Positions 1 to 6,608 are shown, numbered from the stretch's first letter. The stretch: 8,789 nucleotides of DNA from an uncultured Sphingomonadales bacterium (GCA_903893935.1 CAITOD010000320.1:1-8789), one strand, 5' to 3'. Numbers and translations are program-made. Notes: generated by a model from the letters alone, not told the origin.

Positions 1-174
1 CGGAAAGGCATCGCCCTGTTCGCGGATGCCCGGCGACATCGCGGTGCGCACGAGCGTCGCGTCCATTTCGATCCGCGCGTTGCGCAAGGCATTTTCGATG
101 ATGTCGAGCGTGACCGGATCGATCGCGACGCGGTTGAACGGGACCGGATTGGTCTGAAGAATGGTTGCAGGCAT
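1..174 (-). CDS. hyuB: Hydantoinase B / N-methylhydantoinase B family subunit, N-terminal 58 residues (3' end outside window)
   Basis: Only the first 58 codons are present; the gene runs off the left edge. The start region reads MPATILQTNPVPF, and the following stretch (DPVTLDIIENAL, then a methionine-rich helix and LVRTAMSPGIREQGD) matches the conserved N-terminus of HyuB proteins. There the DP(V/I)TxEII segment is followed by a TLxRTAxSxxIxExxD segment. HyuB subunits pair with HyuA in cytoplasmic enzymes of the 5-oxoprolinase / N-methylhydantoinase / acetophenone carboxylase family, which couple ATP use to ring opening or carboxylation. The ATG at 174 is supported by an AAGGAG ribosome binding site at 184-189, nine bases upstream, which overlaps the HyuA stop codon. 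The gene lies 14 nt after HyuA on the same strand, the usual HyuA-HyuB order. Family assignment is firm; the substrate is unknown. Confidence 0.88.
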   Translation of the reverse strand, partial: MPATILQTNPVPFNRVAIDPVTLDIIENALRNARIEMDATLVRTAMSPGIREQGDAFP

Positions 175-183
175 CGTCGGAAA

Positions 184-189
184 CTCCTT
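184..189 (-). promoter_or_regulatory. Ribosome binding site of hyuB
   Basis: AAGGAG on the minus strand, nine bases before the hyuB ATG at 174. It overlaps the last base of the HyuA stop codon (TGAAGGAG), so ribosomes finishing HyuA can reinitiate on HyuB. This suits two subunits made in equal amounts. Confidence 0.75.
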
Positions 190-2237
190 CAGGCCGGCTG
201 GATCAGGATGTTGCCGCAATGATCGACCGTGGCGACGCATCCGGTTTCAATGAGCGTGGTGGAATCCATCTCGCACACGATCGCAGGCCCCGCGATCACG
301 TCGCCCGCGCGCAACCTTGCGCGGTCGTAAATCGCGCCGGTCTGCTCGCGGCCATCCATCCACATCGTATGTTCGCGCATCAGCGCTGCGGCCGGATTGC
401 CGTCGCCGCGCGCGATCTCGGGCGCGGGCAAATCGGGCACCTGGCCGAGCGCCACCGCGCGCAAATTGACGATTTCGTGCGGGGTATCCATGTTGAAAGT
501 GAACAGGCGCAAGTGTTCGGCATCGAAGCGGCGCAGAATGCCCGCGATGCCATCGCGGCGCAGATCGTCGGGGGTGATTGTCAGCGGCACTTCAAAGGCT
601 TGCCCGGCATAGCGCACATCGACTTCGAACAGGCTCGACACGTCGCTTGCGGGCACGCCGTCGGCGATCAGTTCGGCGCGCGTCTGGCTGGCCATCTCGT
701 CGAGAATGGCGATGAGGTCGTCGGCGCTGGTGTGCGCCGCCATGCGCGAAAAGCTGCGCGCGGTTTCGGTGCGCATGCGCGTGGTCGCATCGCCCAGCGC
801 GCACAGCACGCCCGGCGAAACGGGCGAAATCGCGGGCCAGCTGCCCATCAGCCGGGCGACGGCATTGACATGCAGCGGCCCCGCGCCGCCAAAGCCCATC
901 AGCGCGAAGTGGCGCGGATCGTAGCCCTGCTGCACCGAAATCATTCGCAGCGCGCCGAACATGTTTTCGTTGACGATGTCGATGATCCCGCGCGCGGCTT
1001 CCATCAGGCCGATGCCCAGCCGGTCGGCAATCGTCTGGACCGCGCGCCGCGCGCCTTCGCGATCGAGCCGGAACGTGCCGCCGAGGAGGTTCTCGGGGAG
1101 ATAGCCCAGCACCACATTGGCGTCGGTCACCGTTGGCGCTTCGCCGCCTTTGCCATAAGCGACCGGCCCCGGCACCGCGCCCGCCGATTGCGGCCCGACG
1201 CGCAAGGCGCCGGTCAGTTCGGGCACATAGGCAATCGATCCGCCGCCGGCGCCGACCGTCTTGACGTCGAGCGCCGAGGCACGGACCGACAGATGCCCCA
1301 CTTCGGTGTTGCGCTGGCGGCGTGGTTCGAGGTTTTCGATCAGCGCGACATCGGTCGAAGTGCCGCCGACATCGAGCGTCATGATATTGCGGATGCCGGC
1401 GTTGCGCCCGACCCAGATCGCGCCCGTCACGCCACCGGCAGGACCTGACATCAGGATGTTGACCGGCTGGGTTTCCGCCTTGTGCGCGCTCATCAGCCCG
1501 CCGTCGGAGCGCAGCAGCGACAAGTTGCCCGCCATGCCCGCTTCGGCCAGCCGGGTGCGCAGATTGGCGACATATTTGCCCACGATCGGCCGCACTGCGG
1601 CATTGGCGACAGTGGTCAGCGTGCGTTCGTATTCCTGCATTTCGGGCAGGACTTCGTGGCTGAGCGACACCGGCACATCGGGCAGGACTTCGCGGGCGAT
1701 CGCGCCGATCCGCGCCTCGTGCGCGCCGTTGACATAAGCGTTGATCAGGCTGACCGTGATCGCCTCGACACCCGCGGCTTTGAGCACACCCAGTTGGCGG
1801 CGCACATCGGCTTCGTCGAGCGGGCGCACTTCGGCGCCATCGGCGCCGATCCGGCCTTTGACGGTGACGGTGTGTTCGAGCGCTGCCAGCGGTTGCGGCT
1901 TGGGCCAGATGATCCACCCGGCGAGCCCGCCCGGCACAAAGCTGCGCGCGATCTGCATGATATGGCGATAGCCTTCGGTGACCACCAGCCCGACGCGCGC
2001 GCCTTTGCCTTCGAGCACCGCGTTGGTGGCAACCGTGGTGCCGTGCAGAAAGGTGTCGATGGCAGCGGGCGCTATGCCCGCAGCGGCGCAGATCGCTGTC
2101 ACGCCGTCGAGAATGCCGACCGAGCTGTCGTGCGGGGTCGAGGGTGTCTTGTGCCGCCAGAAGGCGCCGCTGCCGGTTTCGAGCAGCAGCAGATCGGTGA
2201 ACGTGCCCCCCACATCAACGCCCAATCGGTAACCCAT
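189..2237 (-). CDS. hyuA: Hydantoinase A / oxoprolinase family subunit (HyuA type)
   Basis: A 682-residue protein, the usual size for a stand-alone HyuA subunit; fused 5-oxoprolinases are near 1,200-1,300. It has the ASKHA-type nucleotide-binding fold in order: GVDVGGTFTD at residues 6-15 (phosphate loop 1), HGTTVATNAVLEGKGARVGLV at 65-85, SGPAGGV at 264-270, LDVGGTSTDVALI at 288-300 (second phosphate loop), and SVQQGYDP...GFGGAGPLH at 434-456. A C-terminal domain follows with RYAGQAFEV at 542-550. Family members hydrolyse ATP to open lactam or hydantoin rings (5-oxoprolinase, N-methylhydantoinase, caprolactamase) or to carboxylate ketones (acetone or acetophenone carboxylase). Which reaction applies here is not visible. 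A longer frame extends upstream to 2546, but it overlaps the lyase gene and that extension is low-complexity and Arg-rich. The ATG at 2237 begins exactly at the family N-terminus and has a GGGGG motif five bases upstream (2243-2247). It lies 52 nt after the lyase and 14 nt before HyuB. The C-terminal segment FDAEHLRLFTF (571-581) departs from the usual HxxxYGY-like form. Confidence 0.93.
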   Translation of the reverse strand: MGYRLGVDVGGTFTDLLLLETGSGAFWRHKTPSTPHDSSVGILDGVTAICAAAGIAPAAIDTFLHGTTVATNAVLEGKGARVGLVVTEGYRHIMQIARSFVPGGLAGWIIWPKPQPLAALEHTVTVKGRIGADGAEVRPLDEADVRRQLGVLKAAGVEAITVSLINAYVNGAHEARIGAIAREVLPDVPVSLSHEVLPEMQEYERTLTTVANAAVRPIVGKYVANLRTRLAEAGMAGNLSLLRSDGGLMSAHKAETQPVNILMSGPAGGVTGAIWVGRNAGIRNIMTLDVGGTSTDVALIENLEPRRQRNTEVGHLSVRASALDVKTVGAGGGSIAYVPELTGALRVGPQSAGAVPGPVAYGKGGEAPTVTDANVVLGYLPENLLGGTFRLDREGARRAVQTIADRLGIGLMEAARGIIDIVNENMFGALRMISVQQGYDPRHFALMGFGGAGPLHVNAVARLMGSWPAISPVSPGVLCALGDATTRMRTETARSFSRMAAHTSADDLIAILDEMASQTRAELIADGVPASDVSSLFEVDVRYAGQAFEVPLTITPDDLRRDGIAGILRRFDAEHLRLFTFNMDTPHEIVNLRAVALGQVPDLPAPEIARGDGNPAAALMREHTMWMDGREQTGAIYDRARLRAGDVIAGPAIVCEMDSTTLIETGCVATVDHCGNILIQPA

Positions 2238-2263
2238 GCAAACCCCCAGGATCGTTCGTAAGC

Positions 2264-2281
2264 GCGGCCGGTTGCGGCCGC
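2264..2281 (-). other. GC hairpin in the lyase-hyuA gap
   Basis: Within the 52-nt gap between the lyase stop and the hyuA start lies a perfect 6-bp inverted repeat, GCGGCC (2264-2269) and GGCCGC (2276-2281), with a 6-nt loop. In the operon mRNA it would form a short GC stem about 17 nt upstream of the hyuA ribosome binding site. There is no U-tract, so it does not look like a terminator. It could affect polarity or mRNA decay between the cistrons, or be chance in GC-rich DNA. Confidence 0.3.
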
Positions 2282-2289
2282 CATTGGCA

Positions 2290-3198
2290 TCAGGAAAGCT
2301 TCGGAAACACCGGCGCGCGCGCGACCATGCCGGGCAAAGTGCGCCCCATGATCGTGCCCAGCCAGTGACTGGCATCGACCAGCGCGGCAAGCTTGAGCCC
2401 GGTCGCAACACCGGCGCGTTCGAGCATGTACACGACATCTTCGGTCGCGACATTGCCCGATGCACCGGGCGCGAACGGACAGCCGCCCAGGCCGCCGATC
2501 GAGGCATCGACGGTGCGCGCACCGGCCGTGATCGCGGCCCAGACATTGGCGAGACCGGTGCCGCGCGTGTTGTGAAAATGCACCCGCACCGGAATGGGCG
2601 CGATCAGGTCGCGCACTTTGCCGACCAGGCTCGCAACATGCGCGGGGTTGGCGACGCCGATCGTGTCGGCGAGGCCGATTTCGAACGGACCCGCTTCGGC
2701 CAGCGCAGCGGCCATCGCCAGCACGCGCGCTTCTGCCACTTCGCCTTCGAAAGGGCAGCCGAATGCGGCCGCGATCGTCACTTGTCCGGTCGCCCCTGCC
2801 GCTTGTGCCGCAAGGATGATCGCTTTGGCCGCGTCAACCGAGCCCTGGCTGGTCTGGTTCTGGTTGGCGATCGCGAACGTATCGGTCGAAACCGATACCG
2901 CGCCCAACTGATCAATCCGCCCGGTGGCCAGCGCGCGCTCGGCCCCGCGCTGGTTCATCACGAGGCCGATATAAGTCACATCGTCGCGCTGCGGAAGCCC
3001 GGCGGCGACGGCATCGGCATCGGCCATTTGCGGCACGGCGCGCGGGTTGACGAAGCTGGTCACTTCGATCCGCCGCGCGCCCGCGGCGATCGCGCGGCCG
3101 ATCAACGCCAGCTTTTGATCGGTCGGGATCAGGACTTGCTCGTTCTGCAACCCGTCCCTCGGGGCAACTTCGAGCATTTCGATGTGATTTGTATACAT
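2290..3198 (-). CDS. Hydroxymethylglutaryl-CoA lyase family protein
   Basis: A 302-residue TIM-barrel lyase of the DRE-TIM/HMG-CoA lyase family, full length for bacterial members. Seen in order: VAPRDGLQNE at residues 11-20 (substrate- and metal-binding Arg14-Asp15), IEVTSFV at 44-50, a divergent STDTFAIANQNQT loop at 104-116, VHFHNTRGTGLAN at 206-218 (metal-binding His207 and His209), and GLGGCPFAPGASGNVATED at 236-254. The last is the HMG-CoA lyase signature with the catalytic Cys240 and metal-ligand Asn249. The family cleaves 3-hydroxy-3-methylglutaryl-CoA to acetoacetate and acetyl-CoA by retro-aldol chemistry; relatives act on other 3-hydroxy-acyl-CoA substrates. All catalytic residues are present, so it should be active, but the exact substrate is uncertain because this copy sits with HyuAB rather than with leucine-degradation genes. 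The start is the ATG at 3198, which overlaps the regulator's stop in TAATG. The upstream ribosome binding site is weak, so translational coupling is likely. An upstream extension of the frame to 3387 runs antisense-like through the regulator and is rejected. Confidence 0.9.
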   Translation of the reverse strand: MYTNHIEMLEVAPRDGLQNEQVLIPTDQKLALIGRAIAAGARRIEVTSFVNPRAVPQMADADAVAAGLPQRDDVTYIGLVMNQRGAERALATGRIDQLGAVSVSTDTFAIANQNQTSQGSVDAAKAIILAAQAAGATGQVTIAAAFGCPFEGEVAEARVLAMAAALAEAGPFEIGLADTIGVANPAHVASLVGKVRDLIAPIPVRVHFHNTRGTGLANVWAAITAGARTVDASIGGLGGCPFAPGASGNVATEDVVYMLERAGVATGLKLAALVDASHWLGTIMGRTLPGMVARAPVFPKLS

Positions 3199-3199
3199 T
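3188..3199. promoter_or_regulatory. Second GTATAC operator-like site at the regulator/lyase junction
   Basis: TTTGTATACATT matches the divergent-promoter palindrome at 3936-3947 in 10 of 12 positions and contains the uninterrupted 8-bp palindrome TGTATACA (3190-3197). It lies on the regulator stop codon and the first three codons of the lyase (ATG TAT ACA). It may be an auxiliary operator for the same GntR protein, or a coincidence of coding sequence. Confidence 0.35.
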
Positions 3200-3905
3200 A
3201 TTCGGCTGCTTCGACGGCGATCGCGGCATCCGCGGCGTCGTTGGCGGCACCCGGGCCGGCCGACAGCGCGCGGTGTGCATCGGCATAGGCATGATAGGCG
3301 CGCATGATGTGGCTCGACATGATCGCCTCTGCCCAGGCACCGTCGCGCCGCGCAAAGGCTGCGATCAGCTCTTCGTGCTCGGACCACGAGCGGTGCAGCG
3401 CGGCGGGGCCATAATGGTGCGCGGTGCGCCAGACCACCGGCTGTTCGACCAGTGCGGCGAGTTGCGCCACGAGGCGGCGCGATCCGGCCACTTCGAGGAT
3501 CGCGGCGTGAAACAGGCGGTTGCCTTCGAGGAACGCGCCGACATCGGGTTGCTGCCGCGCGATGGCTTGCGCGATCTGGGCGTTTGCCGAACGCAGCTGG
3601 GCAAGCGAATCGGCAGTCATCCGCCCTGCAGCGAGACGCGCGGCATAGCCTTCGAGCATGGCGCGCAAGTCGAACGCATCGCGCACATCATCGAGCGACC
3701 ATTCAGCGACAAAGCTGCGCTGGGTATCGGTGCGCGCCACCAGCATTTCGTTTTCCAGCCGGCGCAGTGCATCGCGCACCGGCGTGCGCGAAACGCCGCA
3801 TTTCTCGGCCAGCGCTTCTTCGCCAAGCTGCACGCCGGGCGGCAATTCACCCGACAGGATCATGTTGCGGATCGCTGCATAAGCCCGATCAGAGGCGCGT
3901 GACAT
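3198..3905 (-). CDS. GntR-family transcriptional regulator, FCD (FadR-type) subfamily
   Basis: A 235-residue DNA-binding repressor or activator. Residues 1-69 form a GntR winged helix: AYAAIRNMILSGELPPGVQL, then EEALAEKCGVSRTPVRDALRRL at 29-50, which is the typical recognition-helix region. Residues about 75-205 form an all-helical FCD ligand-binding domain with candidate metal-ligand residues Asn129 and His133 (NRLFH), His177 (SEHEEL) and His199 (SSHI). FCD proteins usually bind a metal and a small carboxylate effector. The C-terminus from about 213 is an Ala-rich tail of no known role. I chose the ATG at 3905 (GGGA eight bases upstream) over a TTG at 3917, which would add four residues and lacks a good ribosome binding site. 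It is first in an apparent operon with the lyase and HyuAB. The palindrome upstream suggests that it represses itself and, by inference, the divergent receptor gene. Confidence 0.9.
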   Translation of the reverse strand: MSRASDRAYAAIRNMILSGELPPGVQLGEEALAEKCGVSRTPVRDALRRLENEMLVARTDTQRSFVAEWSLDDVRDAFDLRAMLEGYAARLAAGRMTADSLAQLRSANAQIAQAIARQQPDVGAFLEGNRLFHAAILEVAGSRRLVAQLAALVEQPVVWRTAHHYGPAALHRSWSEHEELIAAFARRDGAWAEAIMSSHIMRAYHAYADAHRALSAGPGAANDAADAAIAVEAAE

Positions 3906-3922
3906 GCTTTTTCCCAAGGAAC

Positions 3923-3950
3923 TTGACCTGACGCAATTGTATACAATAAT
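3923..3950 (+). promoter_or_regulatory. Predicted promoter of the TonB-dependent receptor gene
   Basis: TTGACC (3923-3928), a 16-nt spacer and AATAAT (3945-3950) match the sigma-70 consensus at 5 of 6 positions each. Transcription would begin near 3957 and give a leader of about 120 nt. The ATTGTATACAAT palindrome lies inside the spacer and runs into the -10 element, so a bound regulator should block it. Confidence 0.5.
3936..3947. promoter_or_regulatory. Perfect palindrome ATTGTATACAAT, likely GntR operator
   Basis: A 12-bp perfect inverted repeat that stands out in GC-rich DNA. It is 31 nt upstream of the regulator's ATG in the divergent intergenic region. Palindromes of this length and symmetry are typical operators for GntR/FCD dimers, which often regulate their own gene. 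It overlaps candidate -10 elements on both strands. The assignment to this regulator is an inference from position and symmetry. Confidence 0.6.
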
Positions 3951-3965
3951 CTCTCAATCCGGCAA
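3938..3965 (-). promoter_or_regulatory. Predicted promoter of the gntR-lyase-hyuA-hyuB operon
   Basis: On the minus strand TTGCCG (3965-3960), a 16-nt spacer and TATACA (3943-3938) form a plausible sigma-70 promoter about 33 nt upstream of the regulator start. The -10 lies wholly within the palindrome, fitting autorepression. The -35 match is moderate. Confidence 0.4.
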
Positions 3966-3970
3966 GCCCC

Positions 3971-4007
3971 GATCCGCTGTGTCCGACTCCGTCGGGGCCT
4001 GCGGATC
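3971..4007 (+). other. Structured element in the receptor-gene leader
   Basis: GATCCGC (3971-3977) and GCGGATC (4001-4007) form a perfect 7-bp stem. Nested within it, CCGAC (3983-3987) and GTCGG (3991-3995) form a 5-bp stem with a 3-nt loop. The two stems are separated by a symmetrical 5/5 internal loop. If the predicted promoter is right, this lies in the 5' leader of the receptor mRNA. It matches no riboswitch class I recognise, and it has no U-tract. Confidence 0.35.
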
Positions 4008-4026
4008 ATTCACCGAGGGGGTGGGC

Positions 4027-4035
4027 ATGCCGTGA
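4027..4035 (+). other. Minimal upstream ORF ATG-CCG-TGA (Met-Pro-stop)
   Basis: A two-codon frame in the receptor leader, preceded by a strong purine ribosome-binding sequence GAGGGGG (4015-4021) with 5-nt spacing. It ends 40 nt before the receptor ATG and is in a different frame. It may capture ribosomes or be chance; nothing shows that it is translated. Confidence 0.2.
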
Positions 4036-4062
4036 TCGGGTTCGGGGTCCGCAAGGGTCATC

Positions 4063-4069
4063 AGGGAGG
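4063..4069 (+). promoter_or_regulatory. Ribosome binding site of the TonB-dependent receptor gene
   Basis: AGGGAGG lies six bases before the ATG at 4076. It fixes the start that gives a clean signal peptide. Confidence 0.75.
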
Positions 4070-4075
4070 CAAGCG

Positions 4076-6592
4076 ATGCGAATTTCACTTTGGCTGCAGA
4101 CGACATGTCTCACACTATCGGCCGGACTTGCGCTGGGTGCCACGCCGGCGCTCGCCGACGAAGCGGCGGCGCCCAAAGCCGGTGAAGACATCATTGTGAC
4201 GGCGCGGCGCCAGACCGAGCGGTTGCAGGATGTGCCGGCGTCGGTCTCGGTGCTCACCGCCGCGGCGCTGGCCAGTACCGGCGCCAAGCGCGCCGAAGAT
4301 TTCGTCCAGCTGACGCCTGGCGTCACTATCGTGACCGGCACGGCCGAAGCCGGCGACACGCAGATCAACATTCGCGGCATGAACGGCGCGCGCGATGCCG
4401 AAAGCTCGGTCGCGCTGGTGATCGACGGCATTCTCAAGACCAATGTCGCCGATCTCAACCAGGACCAGGGCACGCTCAGCCAGGTCGAAATCCTCAAAGG
4501 CCCGCAAGGCGCGCTGTACGGTCGCAACGCGGCGGCCGGTGCGATCGTCGTGCAAACGATCAAGCCGAGCGATGTGATGACCGCGGCAATCGACAGCTCG
4601 TATGGCATGTACAACACCTCGGACGCCAAATTGCATGTCGCCGGGCCGTTGAACGACACAATCGGCTATGTGCTGTCGGGCTCGTTCTTCCACACCGACG
4701 GTTTCTATCACAATGAATACACGGGCAATTCCAAGACCGTCGATGAAAAGCGCAACTGGTCGGTCGATGGCCGCGTGGTCTATGGCAAAGGCACCGATAC
4801 CCAGCTCGATTTCAAAATGCGCTACGCCGAAGTCCACGGCGCATCGCTGCCGTTCAACGCGGTGTTCGCGCTGCCCGGATTTGCCGGCGTCAACCCGGCG
4901 TTCGACGAAGACGTCAACCAGCACCCGTTCCATTTCTACAGCAATATCAAGCCGACCAACGACCAGTACAGCTTCGACACCTCGCTCAAGCTCGACCAGC
5001 GGGTGAACGACCAGATGAAGCTGGTCGGCTGGGTGCTGTTCTCCAATGTCGATCAAAGCCTCGTTGCCGATGGCACTTCGGCCGACTTCGCGCGGTTCCT
5101 GAGCGCGGCCAATCCGGCGGCGCAACCTGCGGTCAACGCCTGCTTCGCCTCGACCGCCGCGCTGACCGGGTACAAAGTCAATCAGCCGGGCTTTATCGGC
5201 CAGATTCCGGTGCCGTTCCTGTTTGCCCCCGCTACCGGTTCGACATTCGGCCCCTACAGCCCGACCACGTGCGACGGCACCCAGCTCCAGATCCGCCGTC
5301 AGCACGATGTCAGCAGCGAATGGCGGCTTGAATCGACCGGCAACGGGCCGCTGAACTGGCAATTGGGCGGGTATTACCTGCACATCGATCGCACGGTTGG
5401 CGTCAGCCTCGGTGCCGATGAAGGGCAGGGCGTGCTGACCAGCCTTTACAACGCGCCCGACAGCATCAACCCGACCACGCTGCTGCTCGAAGACCAGTTC
5501 AGCACCAATGTCTATGCCGCGTTCGGATCGCTCGAATACAAGCCGTCGCCGCAATTCACCGGTGGCCTGGCCTTGCGCTACGACAGCGAAAGCCGCAGCA
5601 CGCATTCGCTGGTGCCGACCGCGACCGATCCGTTCACCGGCGGCCCGATCAACCCGGGGCAGGCGTTCGGCCCGCTGGTTCCCAAGCACGCGACGTTCGA
5701 TCAGCTGGAACCCAAAGTCACGCTCAGCTGGAAGCCTTCGAACGATTTCAACGTCTATGGCAACTGGGGCATCGGTTTCAAATCGGGCGGGTTCAACAAC
5801 CAGGGTTCTGCGGCGATCATCCAGACCAATTTCGTGACCCCGCTCGGTTCGAACGTGAATATTACCGACCAGTACAACAAGGAATGGTCGAGCGCGTTCG
5901 AAGCGGGCGTCAAAGGCCAATTGCTCGACAACAAAGTGTCGTTCGACCTGGCCGGGTTCTACACCCAGGTTCACAACATGCAGTTCTTCGAATTTTTCGT
6001 CGGCACGTTCGGCTTGCTGCGCGTGGTGTCGAATATCGATCTGGTCGATCTGAAGGGCGCGGAATTCAACCTGAACGTCAAGCCGGTCAAGGGAATCAAG
6101 CTGTTCGGTTCGTTCAACTATACCGATAGCGAGATCAAGCGGAACAGCTCGCGGCCCGAGACGGTCGGCAATGAATCGCCCTACACCGCCAAATACACGC
6201 TCAACCTCGGCGGCGAGGGTGAACAGGCGGTGTCGGCCGCGACCAGTGTGTTCATGCGGGCCGATTATCGCCTGACCGGGCCGACCTGGTTCAGCACTGT
6301 GCAGAACAACACGATCCCGACGCTGTTTTCCGGCCTTTTGCCGATTTCGGCGCTCAAGCTGCCGGCCGCTGTCGGCAATGCCAATTTCAGCAAGGCCCGG
6401 CGCGATGCCTTCGGCGTGCTCAACTTGCGCGCCGGTTTGCATTCGGGTGCCTACACGCTGGCGGTGTTTGCCAACAACGCGCTCGACAAGCAGTATCTGA
6501 ACGAAGTCATCCCGGCGGCCGAATTCGGTGGCTCGTTCGTCTCGCCGGGTTCGCGGCGACTGGTTGGTGTGCAACTCGGCGCGAAGTTCTGA
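4076..6592 (+). CDS. TonB-dependent outer-membrane receptor
   Basis: An 838-residue receptor, normal size for the family. Residues 1-27 form a signal peptide ending ...TPALA, with cleavage before DEAAA. EDIIVTARR (37-45) resembles the TonB box / plug entry typical of sphingomonad and Caulobacter receptors. The plug domain follows (about 45-165) with QDVPASVSVL, INIRGMNG (97-104), VALVIDGI (112-119) and the conserved VEILKGPQGALYGRNAAAGAI (137-157). The rest is a 22-stranded barrel in style, with aromatic-rich strands, TonB_dep_Rec motifs such as NWGIGFKSGGFNN and FDLAGFYTQ, and a C-terminal strand ending in Phe (VGVQLGAKF), as needed for Bam-dependent assembly. Cys356 and Cys399 could form a disulfide in one extracellular loop. 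It uses the TonB-ExbBD proton motive force to import a ligand; the ligand is not readable. It is transcribed divergently from the regulator-lyase-hyuAB operon and probably shares its operator. A long antisense frame over the gene is a codon-bias shadow. Confidence 0.95.
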   Translation: MRISLWLQTTCLTLSAGLALGATPALADEAAAPKAGEDIIVTARRQTERLQDVPASVSVLTAAALASTGAKRAEDFVQLTPGVTIVTGTAEAGDTQINIRGMNGARDAESSVALVIDGILKTNVADLNQDQGTLSQVEILKGPQGALYGRNAAAGAIVVQTIKPSDVMTAAIDSSYGMYNTSDAKLHVAGPLNDTIGYVLSGSFFHTDGFYHNEYTGNSKTVDEKRNWSVDGRVVYGKGTDTQLDFKMRYAEVHGASLPFNAVFALPGFAGVNPAFDEDVNQHPFHFYSNIKPTNDQYSFDTSLKLDQRVNDQMKLVGWVLFSNVDQSLVADGTSADFARFLSAANPAAQPAVNACFASTAALTGYKVNQPGFIGQIPVPFLFAPATGSTFGPYSPTTCDGTQLQIRRQHDVSSEWRLESTGNGPLNWQLGGYYLHIDRTVGVSLGADEGQGVLTSLYNAPDSINPTTLLLEDQFSTNVYAAFGSLEYKPSPQFTGGLALRYDSESRSTHSLVPTATDPFTGGPINPGQAFGPLVPKHATFDQLEPKVTLSWKPSNDFNVYGNWGIGFKSGGFNNQGSAAIIQTNFVTPLGSNVNITDQYNKEWSSAFEAGVKGQLLDNKVSFDLAGFYTQVHNMQFFEFFVGTFGLLRVVSNIDLVDLKGAEFNLNVKPVKGIKLFGSFNYTDSEIKRNSSRPETVGNESPYTAKYTLNLGGEGEQAVSAATSVFMRADYRLTGPTWFSTVQNNTIPTLFSGLLPISALKLPAAVGNANFSKARRDAFGVLNLRAGLHSGAYTLAVFANNALDKQYLNEVIPAAEFGGSFVSPGSRRLVGVQLGAKF

Positions 6593-6608
6593 TCGCGCGC
6601 GCAAGGCA

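Noticed and set aside
165..1448. 427-codon plus-strand frame opposite hyuA
   Set aside because: The Arg/Ala/His-rich translation has no family features, and it lies wholly over conserved hyuA sequence and the hyuB start.
2238..2546. 103-residue N-terminal extension of HyuA
   Set aside because: It overlaps the lyase gene, is Arg/Ser/Pro-rich, and the family N-terminus MGYRLGVDVGGTFTD starts at 2237 behind a ribosome binding site.
3199..3387. N-terminal extension of the lyase
   Set aside because: It would overlap the regulator gene. The conserved lyase N-terminus begins right after the ATG at 3198, and the extension has Arg/Cys-rich shadow composition.
4106..4108. Cys11 in the receptor signal peptide as a lipoprotein attachment site
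   Set aside because: The residues before it (LQTTC) do not form a lipobox, it lies inside the hydrophobic stretch, and a normal ALA-DE cleavage site follows at residue 27.
4115..6604. 829-codon open frame antisense to the TonB-dependent receptor
   Set aside because: It is the reverse-frame shadow of a G/C-third-position gene. Its translation is Arg/His/Ala/Asp-rich with no domain, while the sense frame has a complete receptor with signal peptide and terminal Phe.
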